Of a stretch of DNA of 64,000 nt, positions 25,653 to 34,393 are shown in pieces. Every line of letters starts with the position of its first letter. Position 1 is the first letter of the stretch. Location of the stretch: positions 124,001 to 188,000 of the forward strand of contig NZ_LMFO01000001.1 in assembly GCF_001426865.1 (NCBI RefSeq), given 5' to 3'. This DNA is from Paenibacillus sp. Root52 (GTDB taxonomy: Bacteria > Bacillota > Bacilli > Paenibacillales > Paenibacillaceae). Both the position numbers and the translations under genes were made by a program. The notes under the pieces are model-generated. The model had not been told where the DNA came from. It was given only the letters and a program-made list of their open reading frames with translations, and searched no databases.

Positions 25653-28600
25653 TTGGATAAGCTTAGTCTACACGATGCAATAAAACAACGAATATTAATC
25701 CTCGACGGTGCAATGGGGACCATGATTCAACAGGTTGATCTTACCGGCGCAGATTTTGGCGGTGAAGATCTAGACGGGTGTAACGAGATGCTCGTACTTA
25801 CAAGACCTGACATTATCCAGCGTATTCATGAAGAATATCTGGAGGCGGGAGCCGATTTGATCGAGACCAATACGTTTGGAGCTACCTCTGTCGTACTGGC
25901 TGAATACGATATTCAGGATCGTGCCCGCGAGATTAACTTGGAAGCCGCAAGAATTGCTAAAGCTGCGGTGGACAAATTTTCAACGCCTGAGTCTCCGCGG
26001 TATGTTGTGGGCGCAATGGGACCAACTACCAAAACGCTATCCGTTACTGGTGGCACTACGTTCCAGGAACTTATCGATAGCTATTTCGAGCAAGCTCTCG
26101 CTTTAATTGAGGGAGGCGTTGATGCGCTACTGCTTGAAACTTCCCAGGATACCTTAAATGTAAAAGCAGGCAGCATTGGAATTCAAATGGCTTTTGACCA
26201 GAGCGGTGTGAAACTGCCTCTTATGATCTCGGGAACGATTGAGCCTATGGGTACCACTCTAGCTGGTCAGAACATTGAAGCCTTTTATATATCCTTAGAA
26301 CACCTTAACCCAATTTCGGTTGGACTAAACTGTGCAACAGGGCCGGAATTCATGCGTGACCACATTCGCTCACTATCCGCTATGGCTTCTGTGGCCGTGA
26401 GTTGTTATCCTAACGCTGGCCTTCCAGATGAGAATGGTAACTATCATGAATCGCCTGAATCGCTTGCGCAAAAAATAGGTGCTTTTGCCGAACAAGGTTG
26501 GTTGAACATTGCTGGTGGGTGTTGCGGGACAACCCCTGCTCACATACGAGCAATGCGAGACACGCTTGACCAATATCCTCCAAGACAAATGAACGGAACT
26601 CATCCGCCTGCACTGTCAGGCATTGATCCTGTCTATGTTGAACAAGACAATCGGCCTTACATGGTGGGTGAACGAACAAACGTGCTTGGATCACGGAAAT
26701 TCAAGCGGCTGATCGTTGAAGGGAAATACGAAGAAGCTTCCGAGATTGCCCGGGCTCAGGTGAAAAGTGGCGCTCATATCGTCGATGTCTGTGTTCAAGA
26801 TCCGGATCGCGAAGAAGCAGAAGATATGGAGAAGTTCCTTGAACTAGTCGTGAAGAAGGTTAAAGTTCCTTTGATGATTGATACAACGGATGCTCAAGTC
26901 ATTGATCTTGCGCTTCAGTACTCTCAGGGTAAAGCGATAATTAACTCCATTAACCTTGAGGATGGCGAAGAAAAATTCGAACTGGTTACACCACTCATTC
27001 ACAAGTATGGTGGAGCAGTTGTTGTCGGCACCATTGATGAGCGTGGTCAAGCGATTAGCAGAGAAGATAAACTTGACGTAGCCAAGCGTTCCTACGATCT
27101 TTTGGTGAACAAATATGGTCTTAATCCAGAAGACTTGATTTTTGATACACTGGTGTTCCCTGTTGGTACGGGGGACGAGCAATACATCGGGTCAGCTAAG
27201 GAAACAATTGAAGGGATTCGCGTAATTAAGGAAGCAATGCCTGAGGTTCACACGATTCTGGGGATTAGTAACATTTCCTTTGGACTTCCGGAGGCTGGTC
27301 GTGAAGTATTGAACTCCGTATTCCTGTATGAATGTACGAAGGCGGGTCTTGATTATGCGATTGTAAATACAGAAAAGCTCGAACGGTATGCGTCAATCCC
27401 AGAGCATGAGCGTAAACTTTCCGAAGAGCTTCTATATAATACGAATGATGATACGTTGGCAGCTTTTGTAGCAGCGTTCCGTAATAAAAAGGTAGAGAAA
27501 AAAGAGAAAATATCTAATCTCTCCCTTGAGGAACGATTAGGCTCTTACGTTGTTGAAGGAAGTAAGGAAGGGCTGATTCCTGACTTGGAACAGGCTCTAG
27601 GCAAATACTCAGCACTTGAAGTTATCAATGGTCCACTTATGCGTGGTATGGAGGAAGTAGGGCGACTGTTTAACAACAATGAACTTATTGTCGCTGAAGT
27701 CCTCCAAAGTGCCGAGGTGATGAAAGCTTCCGTAGCTTATCTAGAGCAGTTCATGGAGAAAAATGAGACATCAGTCAAAGGCAAAATTATTTTGGCAACC
27801 GTTAAAGGTGATGTTCACGATATCGGTAAAAATCTGGTGGAGATCATTCTATCCAATAACGGTTACCGGATCATAAATTTGGGTATAAAAGTACCACCTG
27901 AACGTATCATTGAGGCGTATCGTGAGGAAAAGGTTGATGCAATCGGATTGTCAGGGCTACTGGTAAAATCAGCACAACAGATGATTGTCACGGCTCAGGA
28001 TTTACGTACAGCAGGCATTGATGTACCTATCATGGTAGGTGGAGCTGCATTAACTCGTAAATTCACGAAGAACCGAATCCGTCCAGAATATAATGGAATG
28101 GTTGTATATGCGAAGGATGCGATGGATGGTCTTGATTTGGCGAACAAGCTGATGAATCCTGTAACGCGTGAAGTGATGCAGGTGGAGATGGATGCTGAAA
28201 AAGAAGCTGATGCTGCGAATTCAGAGAATACTCAGCAACTGCCAGAGCTTACCCGGGTAGAGCGTTCTGATATCTCAATTGATCATCCAGTGTTAGTACC
28301 TCCAGATCTGGAAAGACATACTCTTCGTAACTATCCGCTATCTCATATTCTGCCTTATGTGAATATGCAGATGCTGTTAGGTCACCATCTTGGCCTTCGT
28401 GGTTCGGTAGAGCAACTACTTGCGTCAGGCGACCAGAAAGCAACAGATCTGAAATCTGTCGTCGATGAAATTATGCAAGAAGCTGTTCGTGACGGCATTA
28501 TTCAGGCGCATGCGATGTATCGATTCTTCCCTGCTCAATCCAGTGGAAACAGCGTCATCATCTATGATCCTGAGGATACAAGTAACATCTTGCATACATT

Positions 28601-29093
28601 TACGTTCCCGCGTCAAAAAGTAGAACCTTACTTATGTCTCGCAGATTTCCTGAAGCCCGTTGAATCTGGTCAAATGGATTACGTAGGTTTCTTGGTAGTG
28701 ACTGCTGGACATGGCGTGCGTGAATTGTCAACGAAGTGGAAGGAAGAAGGAGAATATCTCCGCTCACATGCTCTGCAATCTGTAGCGCTTGAAGTCGCTG
28801 AAGGTTTAGCTGAGCGGGTTCACCATATGATGCGGGATATTTGGGGCTTTCCAGATCCGGCAACAATGACCATGAAACAACGTCACGGTGCACGCTATCA
28901 AGGCATTCGGGTTTCATTCGGATATCCGGCATGCCCAGACTTGGAAGATCAAGGGCCACTGTTTAAACTAATGCAGCCTGAGGATATTGGTGTGGAGCTG
29001 ACAGAAGGATTCATGATGGAACCAGAAGCATCCGTATCAGCCATGGTTTTCAGTCATCCACAAGCGAAGTATTTTAATGTAGAAAAGGCATAG
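25653..29093 (+). CDS. metH: cobalamin-dependent methionine synthase
   Basis: Transfers the methyl group of 5-methyltetrahydrofolate to homocysteine through enzyme-bound cobalamin. The 1146-residue chain has, in order, the homocysteine/zinc domain (about 1-325, Cys ligands in NCATG and GGCCGTTP), the pterin domain (about 335-620, VGERTNVLGSRKF), the B12 cap and Rossmann domains (about 630-880, cobalt ligand His722 in DVHDIGKN), and the AdoMet reactivation domain (about 910-1146, RVSFGYPACPDLEDQ). The start is TTG 25653, 8 bp after GGGGG. No SAM or cobalamin riboswitch is visible upstream. Confidence 0.97.
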   Translation: MDKLSLHDAIKQRILILDGAMGTMIQQVDLTGADFGGEDLDGCNEMLVLTRPDIIQRIHEEYLEAGADLIETNTFGATSVVLAEYDIQDRAREINLEAARIAKAAVDKFSTPESPRYVVGAMGPTTKTLSVTGGTTFQELIDSYFEQALALIEGGVDALLLETSQDTLNVKAGSIGIQMAFDQSGVKLPLMISGTIEPMGTTLAGQNIEAFYISLEHLNPISVGLNCATGPEFMRDHIRSLSAMASVAVSCYPNAGLPDENGNYHESPESLAQKIGAFAEQGWLNIAGGCCGTTPAHIRAMRDTLDQYPPRQMNGTHPPALSGIDPVYVEQDNRPYMVGERTNVLGSRKFKRLIVEGKYEEASEIARAQVKSGAHIVDVCVQDPDREEAEDMEKFLELVVKKVKVPLMIDTTDAQVIDLALQYSQGKAIINSINLEDGEEKFELVTPLIHKYGGAVVVGTIDERGQAISREDKLDVAKRSYDLLVNKYGLNPEDLIFDTLVFPVGTGDEQYIGSAKETIEGIRVIKEAMPEVHTILGISNISFGLPEAGREVLNSVFLYECTKAGLDYAIVNTEKLERYASIPEHERKLSEELLYNTNDDTLAAFVAAFRNKKVEKKEKISNLSLEERLGSYVVEGSKEGLIPDLEQALGKYSALEVINGPLMRGMEEVGRLFNNNELIVAEVLQSAEVMKASVAYLEQFMEKNETSVKGKIILATVKGDVHDIGKNLVEIILSNNGYRIINLGIKVPPERIIEAYREEKVDAIGLSGLLVKSAQQMIVTAQDLRTAGIDVPIMVGGAALTRKFTKNRIRPEYNGMVVYAKDAMDGLDLANKLMNPVTREVMQVEMDAEKEADAANSENTQQLPELTRVERSDISIDHPVLVPPDLERHTLRNYPLSHILPYVNMQMLLGHHLGLRGSVEQLLASGDQKATDLKSVVDEIMQEAVRDGIIQAHAMYRFFPAQSSGNSVIIYDPEDTSNILHTFTFPRQKVEPYLCLADFLKPVESGQMDYVGFLVVTAGHGVRELSTKWKEEGEYLRSHALQSVALEVAEGLAERVHHMMRDIWGFPDPATMTMKQRHGARYQGIRVSFGYPACPDLEDQGPLFKLMQPEDIGVELTEGFMMEPEASVSAMVFSHPQAKYFNVEKA

Positions 29094-29112
29094 TATAATA
29101 AAATGGTCAGGC

Positions 29113-29141
29113 AAAGCCCTCCGCATTGTCGGAGGCTTTTT
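29113..29141 (+). terminator. intrinsic terminator after metH
   Basis: AAAGCC..TCCG pairs with CGGA..GGCTTT, then a T-run. It lies upstream of the chosen rnz start codon, which argues against a longer rnz N-terminus. Confidence 0.85.
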
Positions 29142-29170
29142 GCTGGCAGCAGAAAGAGGTGCGATCCAGA

Positions 29171-30121
29171 GTGGAACTATATTTCCTGGGAACTAACGCT
29201 GGTGTACCTACGCTGCAGCGGAATGTAACTTCCATAGGACTTCGAATGTTAGACGAACGAAGAGCGTTATGGTTGTTTGACTGCGGGGAAGGAACACAAC
29301 ACCAGATCTTAAGCTCTCCGCTTAAACTGAGCAAATTGGAGAAAATTTTTATTACCCATCTGCATGGAGATCATGTATTTGGTCTTCCGGGTTTACTGTC
29401 AAGCAGAGCATATCAGGGTGGGACAACACCTTTGACGTTGTACGGACCACCAGGAACAGAGCGTATGGTATCAACCGCTATGGAATTAAGCCAATCTCGT
29501 ATCAACTATGAGCTTACGATTGTGGAGCATACGGGTGGTAAAATTTTTGAAGATGACAGCTTCATTGTTGAATCTGAGTTATTAGAGCACCGAATTGATA
29601 GCTACGGGTACCGCATTACAGAAAAAGACCGTCCTGGCAGCTTGGATTCTGCGAGGCTTGCGGAATACGGATTGAAACCAGGTCCGCTGTTTGGACGGCT
29701 TAAACGTGGTGAAACGATTACGTTGGAAGACGGTACCTTAGTGCGTCCGGAGGATGTTCTGGGAACACCTAAACGTGGGAAAATCATTACGATTCTAGGA
29801 GATACACGTCCGTGTGATCATGTGCGAACACTTGCCCAAGATGCGGATGTGCTTGTTCATGAAGCTACATTTATGCATGATTTGGCCGATACTGCACACG
29901 AGTACTATCACAGCACAGCTCAAGAAGCAGCTGAAGCGGCAAGAGCATCGAACGTAGGGCAGTTGATTTTGACTCATTTTAGCTCTCGCTATAAAGATGA
30001 AGAGCAACTACGGCCACTTTTGGAAGAGGCACAGGAATTATTTCCGAATACGTTACTTGCCATTGAGCATCAATTGATTCCCCTGGCATCTTGGAAGGAA
30101 TATAATCCTGTAGCAGATTGA
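29171..30121 (+). CDS. rnz: ribonuclease Z
   Basis: Metallo-beta-lactamase-fold endonuclease that trims the 3' end of tRNA precursors. The 316-residue product begins MELYFLGTNAGVPTLQRNV, the usual family start, from GTG 29171 with AGGTG about 11 bp upstream. The zinc motif HLHGDH is at residues 63-68; GDTRPCD, HEATF and LTHFSSRY supply further ligands and the RNase Z signature. Codons before 29171 run through the metH terminator and are rejected. A terminator follows the gene. Confidence 0.95.
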   Translation: MELYFLGTNAGVPTLQRNVTSIGLRMLDERRALWLFDCGEGTQHQILSSPLKLSKLEKIFITHLHGDHVFGLPGLLSSRAYQGGTTPLTLYGPPGTERMVSTAMELSQSRINYELTIVEHTGGKIFEDDSFIVESELLEHRIDSYGYRITEKDRPGSLDSARLAEYGLKPGPLFGRLKRGETITLEDGTLVRPEDVLGTPKRGKIITILGDTRPCDHVRTLAQDADVLVHEATFMHDLADTAHEYYHSTAQEAAEAARASNVGQLILTHFSSRYKDEEQLRPLLEEAQELFPNTLLAIEHQLIPLASWKEYNPVAD

Positions 30122-30161
30122 TCCATCTGATCAAGCGTGAATGAAGAATTCATGAAGAACC

Positions 30162-30196
30162 GGGACTGCGGGAAAGTTACTCCCAAGGTCCCTTTT
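30162..30196 (+). terminator. intrinsic terminator after rnz
   Basis: GGGAC..GGG pairs with CCC..GTCCC and is followed by TTTT. Confidence 0.75.
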
Positions 30197-30457
30197 GCAA
30201 TCTGGCGAGAAAGCGTGTAGGATGTGCAGTATAAGCAGGGAAATAAATCAAATTATTTTCCGGGAAAGCGCAGGAATTGACAAGCTTGTACAGAAGGCGC
30301 GCAATGTCATATGTCCGTGTTCGATTCAGTTCGACGTGTTGTGACTCAGTGGGAAAACACTCTGTTTAAGACTTCATACATAGCTTCACGTTGGATTTTA
30401 GGTTCTATAGTTAAGGACATGAAATGTTAATGGAATTAAAGAAAGGGCGTGTTATGT
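30197..30457. other. intergenic region before the HAD-Fpg-Nfo run, nothing recognised
   Basis: About 260 bp with no open frame bearing a ribosome binding site and no confident promoter pair or riboswitch. Confidence 0.4.
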
Positions 30458-31267
30458 GTGGTTAAGGCCTATTTAATTGACCTAGACGGCACACTCTATC
30501 ATGGTAAGCACCGTATCGAAGGAGCTGACAAGCTCATTCGAACATTAGACGAGCAGGGGATTCCTTATTTATATGTGACGAATAACTCTTCACGAACACC
30601 CGAAGGAGTAGCGGAGCATCTGAATGGTATGGGTATTCCTGCCAAAGCTTCTCAGGTGTGTACATCTGCAGTAGCTGCAGCTGAGTATGTTGCTCAAGAA
30701 TCTCCAGGTGCTAAGGTAGCCTGTATTGGGGAAGACGGATTGTTGAAAGCTATTGATGGGGCAGGACTTGAGCTTACTGAAATTAATCCACAATACGTCA
30801 TTCAGGGGATTGATCGTGAGTTTACCTATGCTAAATTAACTAAAGCCTTACGGTGGATTAACGCTGGGGCTCAATTTATCATGACCAACCCAGATCTGCA
30901 ACTCCCTTCTGACGATGGATTAACGCCAGGCGCGGGAACGATTGGAGCTGCCATTGAAGCAGCAACCGGAGTTCAGCCAACGGTGATCGGAAAACCATCC
31001 AGCATTATTATGAGATCTGCTATTCACCGCCTGAATCTAAGAGCCGAAGATGTTGCTGTAATTGGTGACAACATGCGAACCGATATTGCAGCAGGCGTGG
31101 CAGCGGGATGTGAAACGTTGCTGGTACTCACCGGTGTTACGACACGTGATAATATGGATGGACATATTCAAGCGGCGAAGGCGCGTCCTGATCATGTGTT
31201 TGAAGATTTGCATAAACTGATTGAGTGGCTGTCGCAAACGACAGGCCAAGCATCCAAGAAGGGGTAG
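30458..31267 (+). CDS. HAD-type sugar phosphatase, NagD/AraL family (TIGR01457-like)
   Basis: A 269-residue HAD subfamily IIA phosphatase. Motif I is YLIDLDGTLYHG, motif II YVTNNSSRT, the Lys lies in IGKPS and motif IV is VIGDNMRTDIAAG. These proteins hydrolyse sugar phosphates or nucleotide monophosphates; the substrate here is unknown. GTG 30458 is 10 bp after AAAGGG; the GTG at 30449 is too close to it. The next gene (Fpg-type) begins 8 bp after the stop, so this is the first gene of a run that continues to 35443. Confidence 0.92.
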   Translation: MVKAYLIDLDGTLYHGKHRIEGADKLIRTLDEQGIPYLYVTNNSSRTPEGVAEHLNGMGIPAKASQVCTSAVAAAEYVAQESPGAKVACIGEDGLLKAIDGAGLELTEINPQYVIQGIDREFTYAKLTKALRWINAGAQFIMTNPDLQLPSDDGLTPGAGTIGAAIEAATGVQPTVIGKPSSIIMRSAIHRLNLRAEDVAVIGDNMRTDIAAGVAAGCETLLVLTGVTTRDNMDGHIQAAKARPDHVFEDLHKLIEWLSQTTGQASKKG

Positions 31268-31275
31268 ATGTTATC

Positions 31276-32097
31276 ATGCCAGAACTGCCGGAAATGGAAA
31301 ATTACAGAGTATTACTATCTGAAAAAATATTGGATTTACCGATCACAGGTGTGATTGTTAATCGGGATAAATCCATTAATAAAGAAGTTCAGGCTTTCTC
31401 ACAAGAGCTTGTAGGAAATCGAGTTATTTTTGTCGAGCGTAGAGCGAAGCACCTTATTTTCCATTTAGCTAATGGGAAACGGCTTGTTCTTCATCTCATG
31501 TTAGGTGGAATGATTTACTGGGGTACGGAAGAAGAGCGTCCAGATCGCTCCACACAAGTCGAAATTCAATTTGGAGAATACACGTTGTTCTTTATTGGCC
31601 TTCGTTTGGGTTATCTGCACCTGCTTACTTCGAAAGAAACAGAAGAAGCGATGTCGGATCTTGGCCCAGAGCCACTGGATCGTCGTATGAATGCAGAGCG
31701 TTTTGCGAATTTGCTGAAAGGAAGAAGGGGTACACTCAAAACAACCCTAGTTAATCAGCATATTATCGCAGGAATCGGTAATTGTTACTCTGATGAAATT
31801 GCATTTGCAGCTGGATTGAGACCAAGCTCCAAAACGCAAAATATTGCTTCTTCGACTGAACTAACGGAGCGGTTATATCACGCGATGCAATCCGTGTTAA
31901 GAGAAGCTGCTTCAGAGGGTGGTTATATGGAAATGCCCTTAATGAACGGAGATACGAAGACGGGTAGTTATGACGAACAGTGCCGAGTATATGATCGTGA
32001 AGGGGAAGCTTGTCTGCGCTGTGGGGGAACAATTGAGCGAGTAGAGATTACGGGCAAGAAGGCATTTTTCTGTCCGAATTGCCAGAATGAGGCCTAA
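31276..32097 (+). CDS. Fpg/Nei family DNA glycosylase
   Basis: Bifunctional base-excision glycosylase/AP lyase for oxidised bases, 273 residues. The N-terminus MPELPEMENYR places the catalytic Pro2 and Glu3; the Lys in ERRAKHLIFHL matches the beta-hairpin lysine, the H2TH region contains NQHIIAGIGNCYSDEIAFAAG (broken here after 21 residues at most by the helix turn), and the zinc finger uses Cys in CRVYD, CLRCGG and CPNC. It differs enough from MutM that the exact lesion preference is open. It overlaps nfo by 11 bp, implying translational coupling with the enzyme that processes the product. Confidence 0.92.
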   Translation: MPELPEMENYRVLLSEKILDLPITGVIVNRDKSINKEVQAFSQELVGNRVIFVERRAKHLIFHLANGKRLVLHLMLGGMIYWGTEEERPDRSTQVEIQFGEYTLFFIGLRLGYLHLLTSKETEEAMSDLGPEPLDRRMNAERFANLLKGRRGTLKTTLVNQHIIAGIGNCYSDEIAFAAGLRPSSKTQNIASSTELTERLYHAMQSVLREAASEGGYMEMPLMNGDTKTGSYDEQCRVYDREGEACLRCGGTIERVEITGKKAFFCPNCQNEA

Positions 32098-32935
32098 ACT
32101 AGGAATCGGTGCACATGTGAGCACGCGGGGAGGTTTTCTTCAAGCAGCCAAGAGGGCGCATGGAATTGGAGCGACAGCTTTTCAGTATTTTCCGAAAAAC
32201 CCTCGAAGTCTTGTACTGAAGGATTTCGACCAGAGTGATGCGAAACAGTGCAGGGAATGGTGTGAGCAGCATGGGATAGCATCCATAGGGCACTCACCGT
32301 ATCCTACGAATCCAGCAATAGGCATGACCCGTGGAGAGGCGGCGTTTCATGCTATAGTTTCATCGATCCGCAATGATTTGGAAATTGCCGAGGCTTGCGG
32401 ATCGGTTGGAACGGTCGTTCATTTTGGTCACATGAAGAGTATTAACCCGCTTGAGGGTTATCAAAATCTCATTCAATGTCTGGATACGGTTCTGCAAAAC
32501 TGGACCGGGCAGGCCAAAATACTGCTTGAAAATCAAGCAGGCGATCATGGCTCCATGGGAACCACAATGGAGGAACTAGTGCAAATTCGTAAGCTTAGCC
32601 AGTTTCCTGAACATATTGCTTTTTGTTTTGACACCTGCCATGCTTTTGCTTCAGGCATGTGGGATCGAGGAAACGAAGGTGCGATGCTGGAGAAAGGCAA
32701 ACAGCTCGGATACTGGGAATGGCTTGCGGCAGTACATTTTAATGATTCGAAGTATGCGTCTGCATCTTGTAAAGATAGACATGCCAGAATAGGGCAAGGG
32801 CATATAGGTCTACAAGGGATGCAGGAGCTGCTCAGCTCGTCTGAATTTCAACAAGCCGTTGTCGTGCTCGAGACGGAATCAGGCGAAGATGGAACGCACC
32901 GTGATGATCTTTCGCTCATGCGTTCCTGGTTATAA
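32087..32935 (+). CDS. nfo: endonuclease IV (AP endonuclease)
   Basis: TIM-barrel trinuclear zinc enzyme that cleaves DNA at abasic sites. The 282-residue product begins with KLGIGAHVSTRGGF; metal-binding segments are HSPYPTN, VVHFGHMKS, LLENQAG, CFDTCHAFASG, VHFNDSK, DRHARIGQGHIG and VLETESG. The start ATG lies within the end of the Fpg/Nei gene. Together the pair would remove a damaged base and open the backbone, two consecutive steps of base excision repair. Confidence 0.94.
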   Translation: MRPKLGIGAHVSTRGGFLQAAKRAHGIGATAFQYFPKNPRSLVLKDFDQSDAKQCREWCEQHGIASIGHSPYPTNPAIGMTRGEAAFHAIVSSIRNDLEIAEACGSVGTVVHFGHMKSINPLEGYQNLIQCLDTVLQNWTGQAKILLENQAGDHGSMGTTMEELVQIRKLSQFPEHIAFCFDTCHAFASGMWDRGNEGAMLEKGKQLGYWEWLAAVHFNDSKYASASCKDRHARIGQGHIGLQGMQELLSSSEFQQAVVVLETESGEDGTHRDDLSLMRSWL

Positions 32936-32955
32936 TCAGGGAGAGGAGCGATTGT

Positions 32956-33297
32956 ATGCATGTGTTTTTGGATGATTACAGAGCCTGTCCGAAAGGGTTT
33001 GTATTAGCTATAAATGCTGAAGAGTGTCTGATGCTTCTTCGAGAGGGCGATGTGGATATACTATCTCTCGATTATGAGTTGGGGTCAGATTCGCCGAACG
33101 GCGGCGAAGTGGCGGCTACTATTGTGAGAGAAGGGCTGTATCCACGTGAGATCTATTTGCATACATCGAGCATGTATGGCAAACGGCAGATGTATGAAAT
33201 GTTGTATAGCAACAAACCGGACGATGTAACCATTCATAATGGGCCAATGACAGGAGAAGTTATGCTTCGAGTGGCTGCTGAGGACAATGTCGTATGA
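32956..33297 (+). CDS. receiver-like protein (cyclic-phosphate processing receiver, cREC family)
   Basis: A 113-residue single-domain protein. MHVFLDDYRACPKGF carries an acidic D-D pair like the metal site of response-regulator receivers, and DILSLDYELG matches the phosphoacceptor strand, but the loop that follows (SDSPNGGEVA) and the absence of an output domain fit the group called cyclic-phosphate processing receiver domain, thought by comparative genomics to act on RNA or nucleotide phosphates. Activity has not, to my knowledge, been shown. It lies in a tight run and overlaps the next gene by 4 bp (ATGA). Confidence 0.75.
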   Translation: MHVFLDDYRACPKGFVLAINAEECLMLLREGDVDILSLDYELGSDSPNGGEVAATIVREGLYPREIYLHTSSMYGKRQMYEMLYSNKPDDVTIHNGPMTGEVMLRVAAEDNVV

Positions 33298-33611
33298 AGC
33301 CAATTACATCCAAAATGTTAATGCGCAGTGTATGGGAAGGTGTGCCGCAGGCTGTATTCATATATACGCCTTTATGCGGTACATGCGCTGCTGCGCGTCG
33401 TATGCTGGAGATTGCCGAGCATCTGCTACCGGCTGATATACTATTTGAGATGAACATTCATGACATTCCCGAACTTGTACAGCAATTTCAGATTTCGAGT
33501 GTACCTGCGGTGATGATATTCGATGGAGAGCAGGATGTACCCAAAATGGTCTATCGAATGAGTTCAGTAGAGCATTTGCTGAATGAAATTCGGAAGGCGG
33601 TGCTAAAATGA
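33294..33611 (+). CDS. thioredoxin-like protein with CGTC active site
   Basis: A 105-residue thioredoxin-fold protein. The redox motif is Cys28-Gly-Thr-Cys31 in YTPLCGTCAAARR, and the cis-proline loop is ISSVPAVMIF. There is no signal peptide, so it is cytosolic; it resembles YusE-type short thioredoxins. The start codon overlaps the stop of the receiver-like gene (ATGA), and its own stop overlaps the ATPase gene in the same way, so the three are translationally coupled. The partner protein is unknown. Confidence 0.88.
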   Translation: MKPITSKMLMRSVWEGVPQAVFIYTPLCGTCAAARRMLEIAEHLLPADILFEMNIHDIPELVQQFQISSVPAVMIFDGEQDVPKMVYRMSSVEHLLNEIRKAVLK

Positions 33612-34387
33612 GTATAATTAAGATGCAGCAGGTCTCACTTAAACGTGAAGATCTTCAGATTCTTGATAACGTAGATCTAGACATCGATGAAGGTGAGCAT
33701 TGGGTCATTCTAGGTCGAAACGGCTCTGGTAAGACAACGCTACTTGAAATGATGAATGGATATATGTTCCCTAGCCATGGACGAATAGAAGTGCTTGGTA
33801 ATTTATACGGACAATGTGATGTTAGAGAAGTGCGTAAGGAAATAGGTTATATCAGTCAGACCTTGATTGAAAAGCTCACGCCGCGAGATCCAGTATGGGA
33901 AGTCGTGGCTACAGGTGCGTATGCATTTTTACGCTTTTATCAGACCATCCCAGATGAGGTTAAAGAGAAGGCGTTGAAACTTCTTGACGAGATGGGATTT
34001 GCCAAACTAGCCAATCATGCACTCGGAACACTCTCACAGGGAGAACGTAAAAAAGTCATGTTAGCGCGATCCTTAATGGCAGATCCCAAATTACTAATTA
34101 TGGACGAGCCTTGTGCAGGCTTGGATCTTTACGAACGAGAAAAAATGCTGGCTGAGATTGATCGTCTACGCAAGCGTAATATAACGGTCGTGTATGTAAC
34201 CCATCATGTTGAAGAAATCGTACCCTTGTTTACACATGTGGCGTTGATTCGTGATGGTCGTATTGCTGCGGCAGGACCTAAACACGATGTATTAACAGAA
34301 GAAACAATTAAGCTTACGTACGATATTCCGGTCGAGATCCAGTGGGATGATGGACGTCCTTGGATACGCGTACGTTCTGGAGGGTAA
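33608..34387 (+). CDS. stand-alone ABC transporter ATPase (YlmA-like)
   Basis: A 259-residue ABC ATPase. Walker A is GRNGSGKTT (36-44), the signature is LSQGERKK, Walker B LLIMDEPCAGLDL and the switch His lies in YVTHHVEE. It resembles B. subtilis YlmA and ModF/molybdate-type ATPases. No permease or binding protein is near, so either the partner is encoded elsewhere or the protein has a non-transport role. Coupled by a 4-bp overlap to the thioredoxin-like gene and followed 6 bp later by the methyltransferase gene. Confidence 0.9.
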   Translation: MSIIKMQQVSLKREDLQILDNVDLDIDEGEHWVILGRNGSGKTTLLEMMNGYMFPSHGRIEVLGNLYGQCDVREVRKEIGYISQTLIEKLTPRDPVWEVVATGAYAFLRFYQTIPDEVKEKALKLLDEMGFAKLANHALGTLSQGERKKVMLARSLMADPKLLIMDEPCAGLDLYEREKMLAEIDRLRKRNITVVYVTHHVEEIVPLFTHVALIRDGRIAAAGPKHDVLTEETIKLTYDIPVEIQWDDGRPWIRVRSGG

Positions 34388-34393
34388 CACAAT

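Noticed and set aside
29126..29170. Longer rnz N-terminus
   Set aside because: It would translate through the metH terminator hairpin, while GTG 29171 gives the standard family N-terminus.
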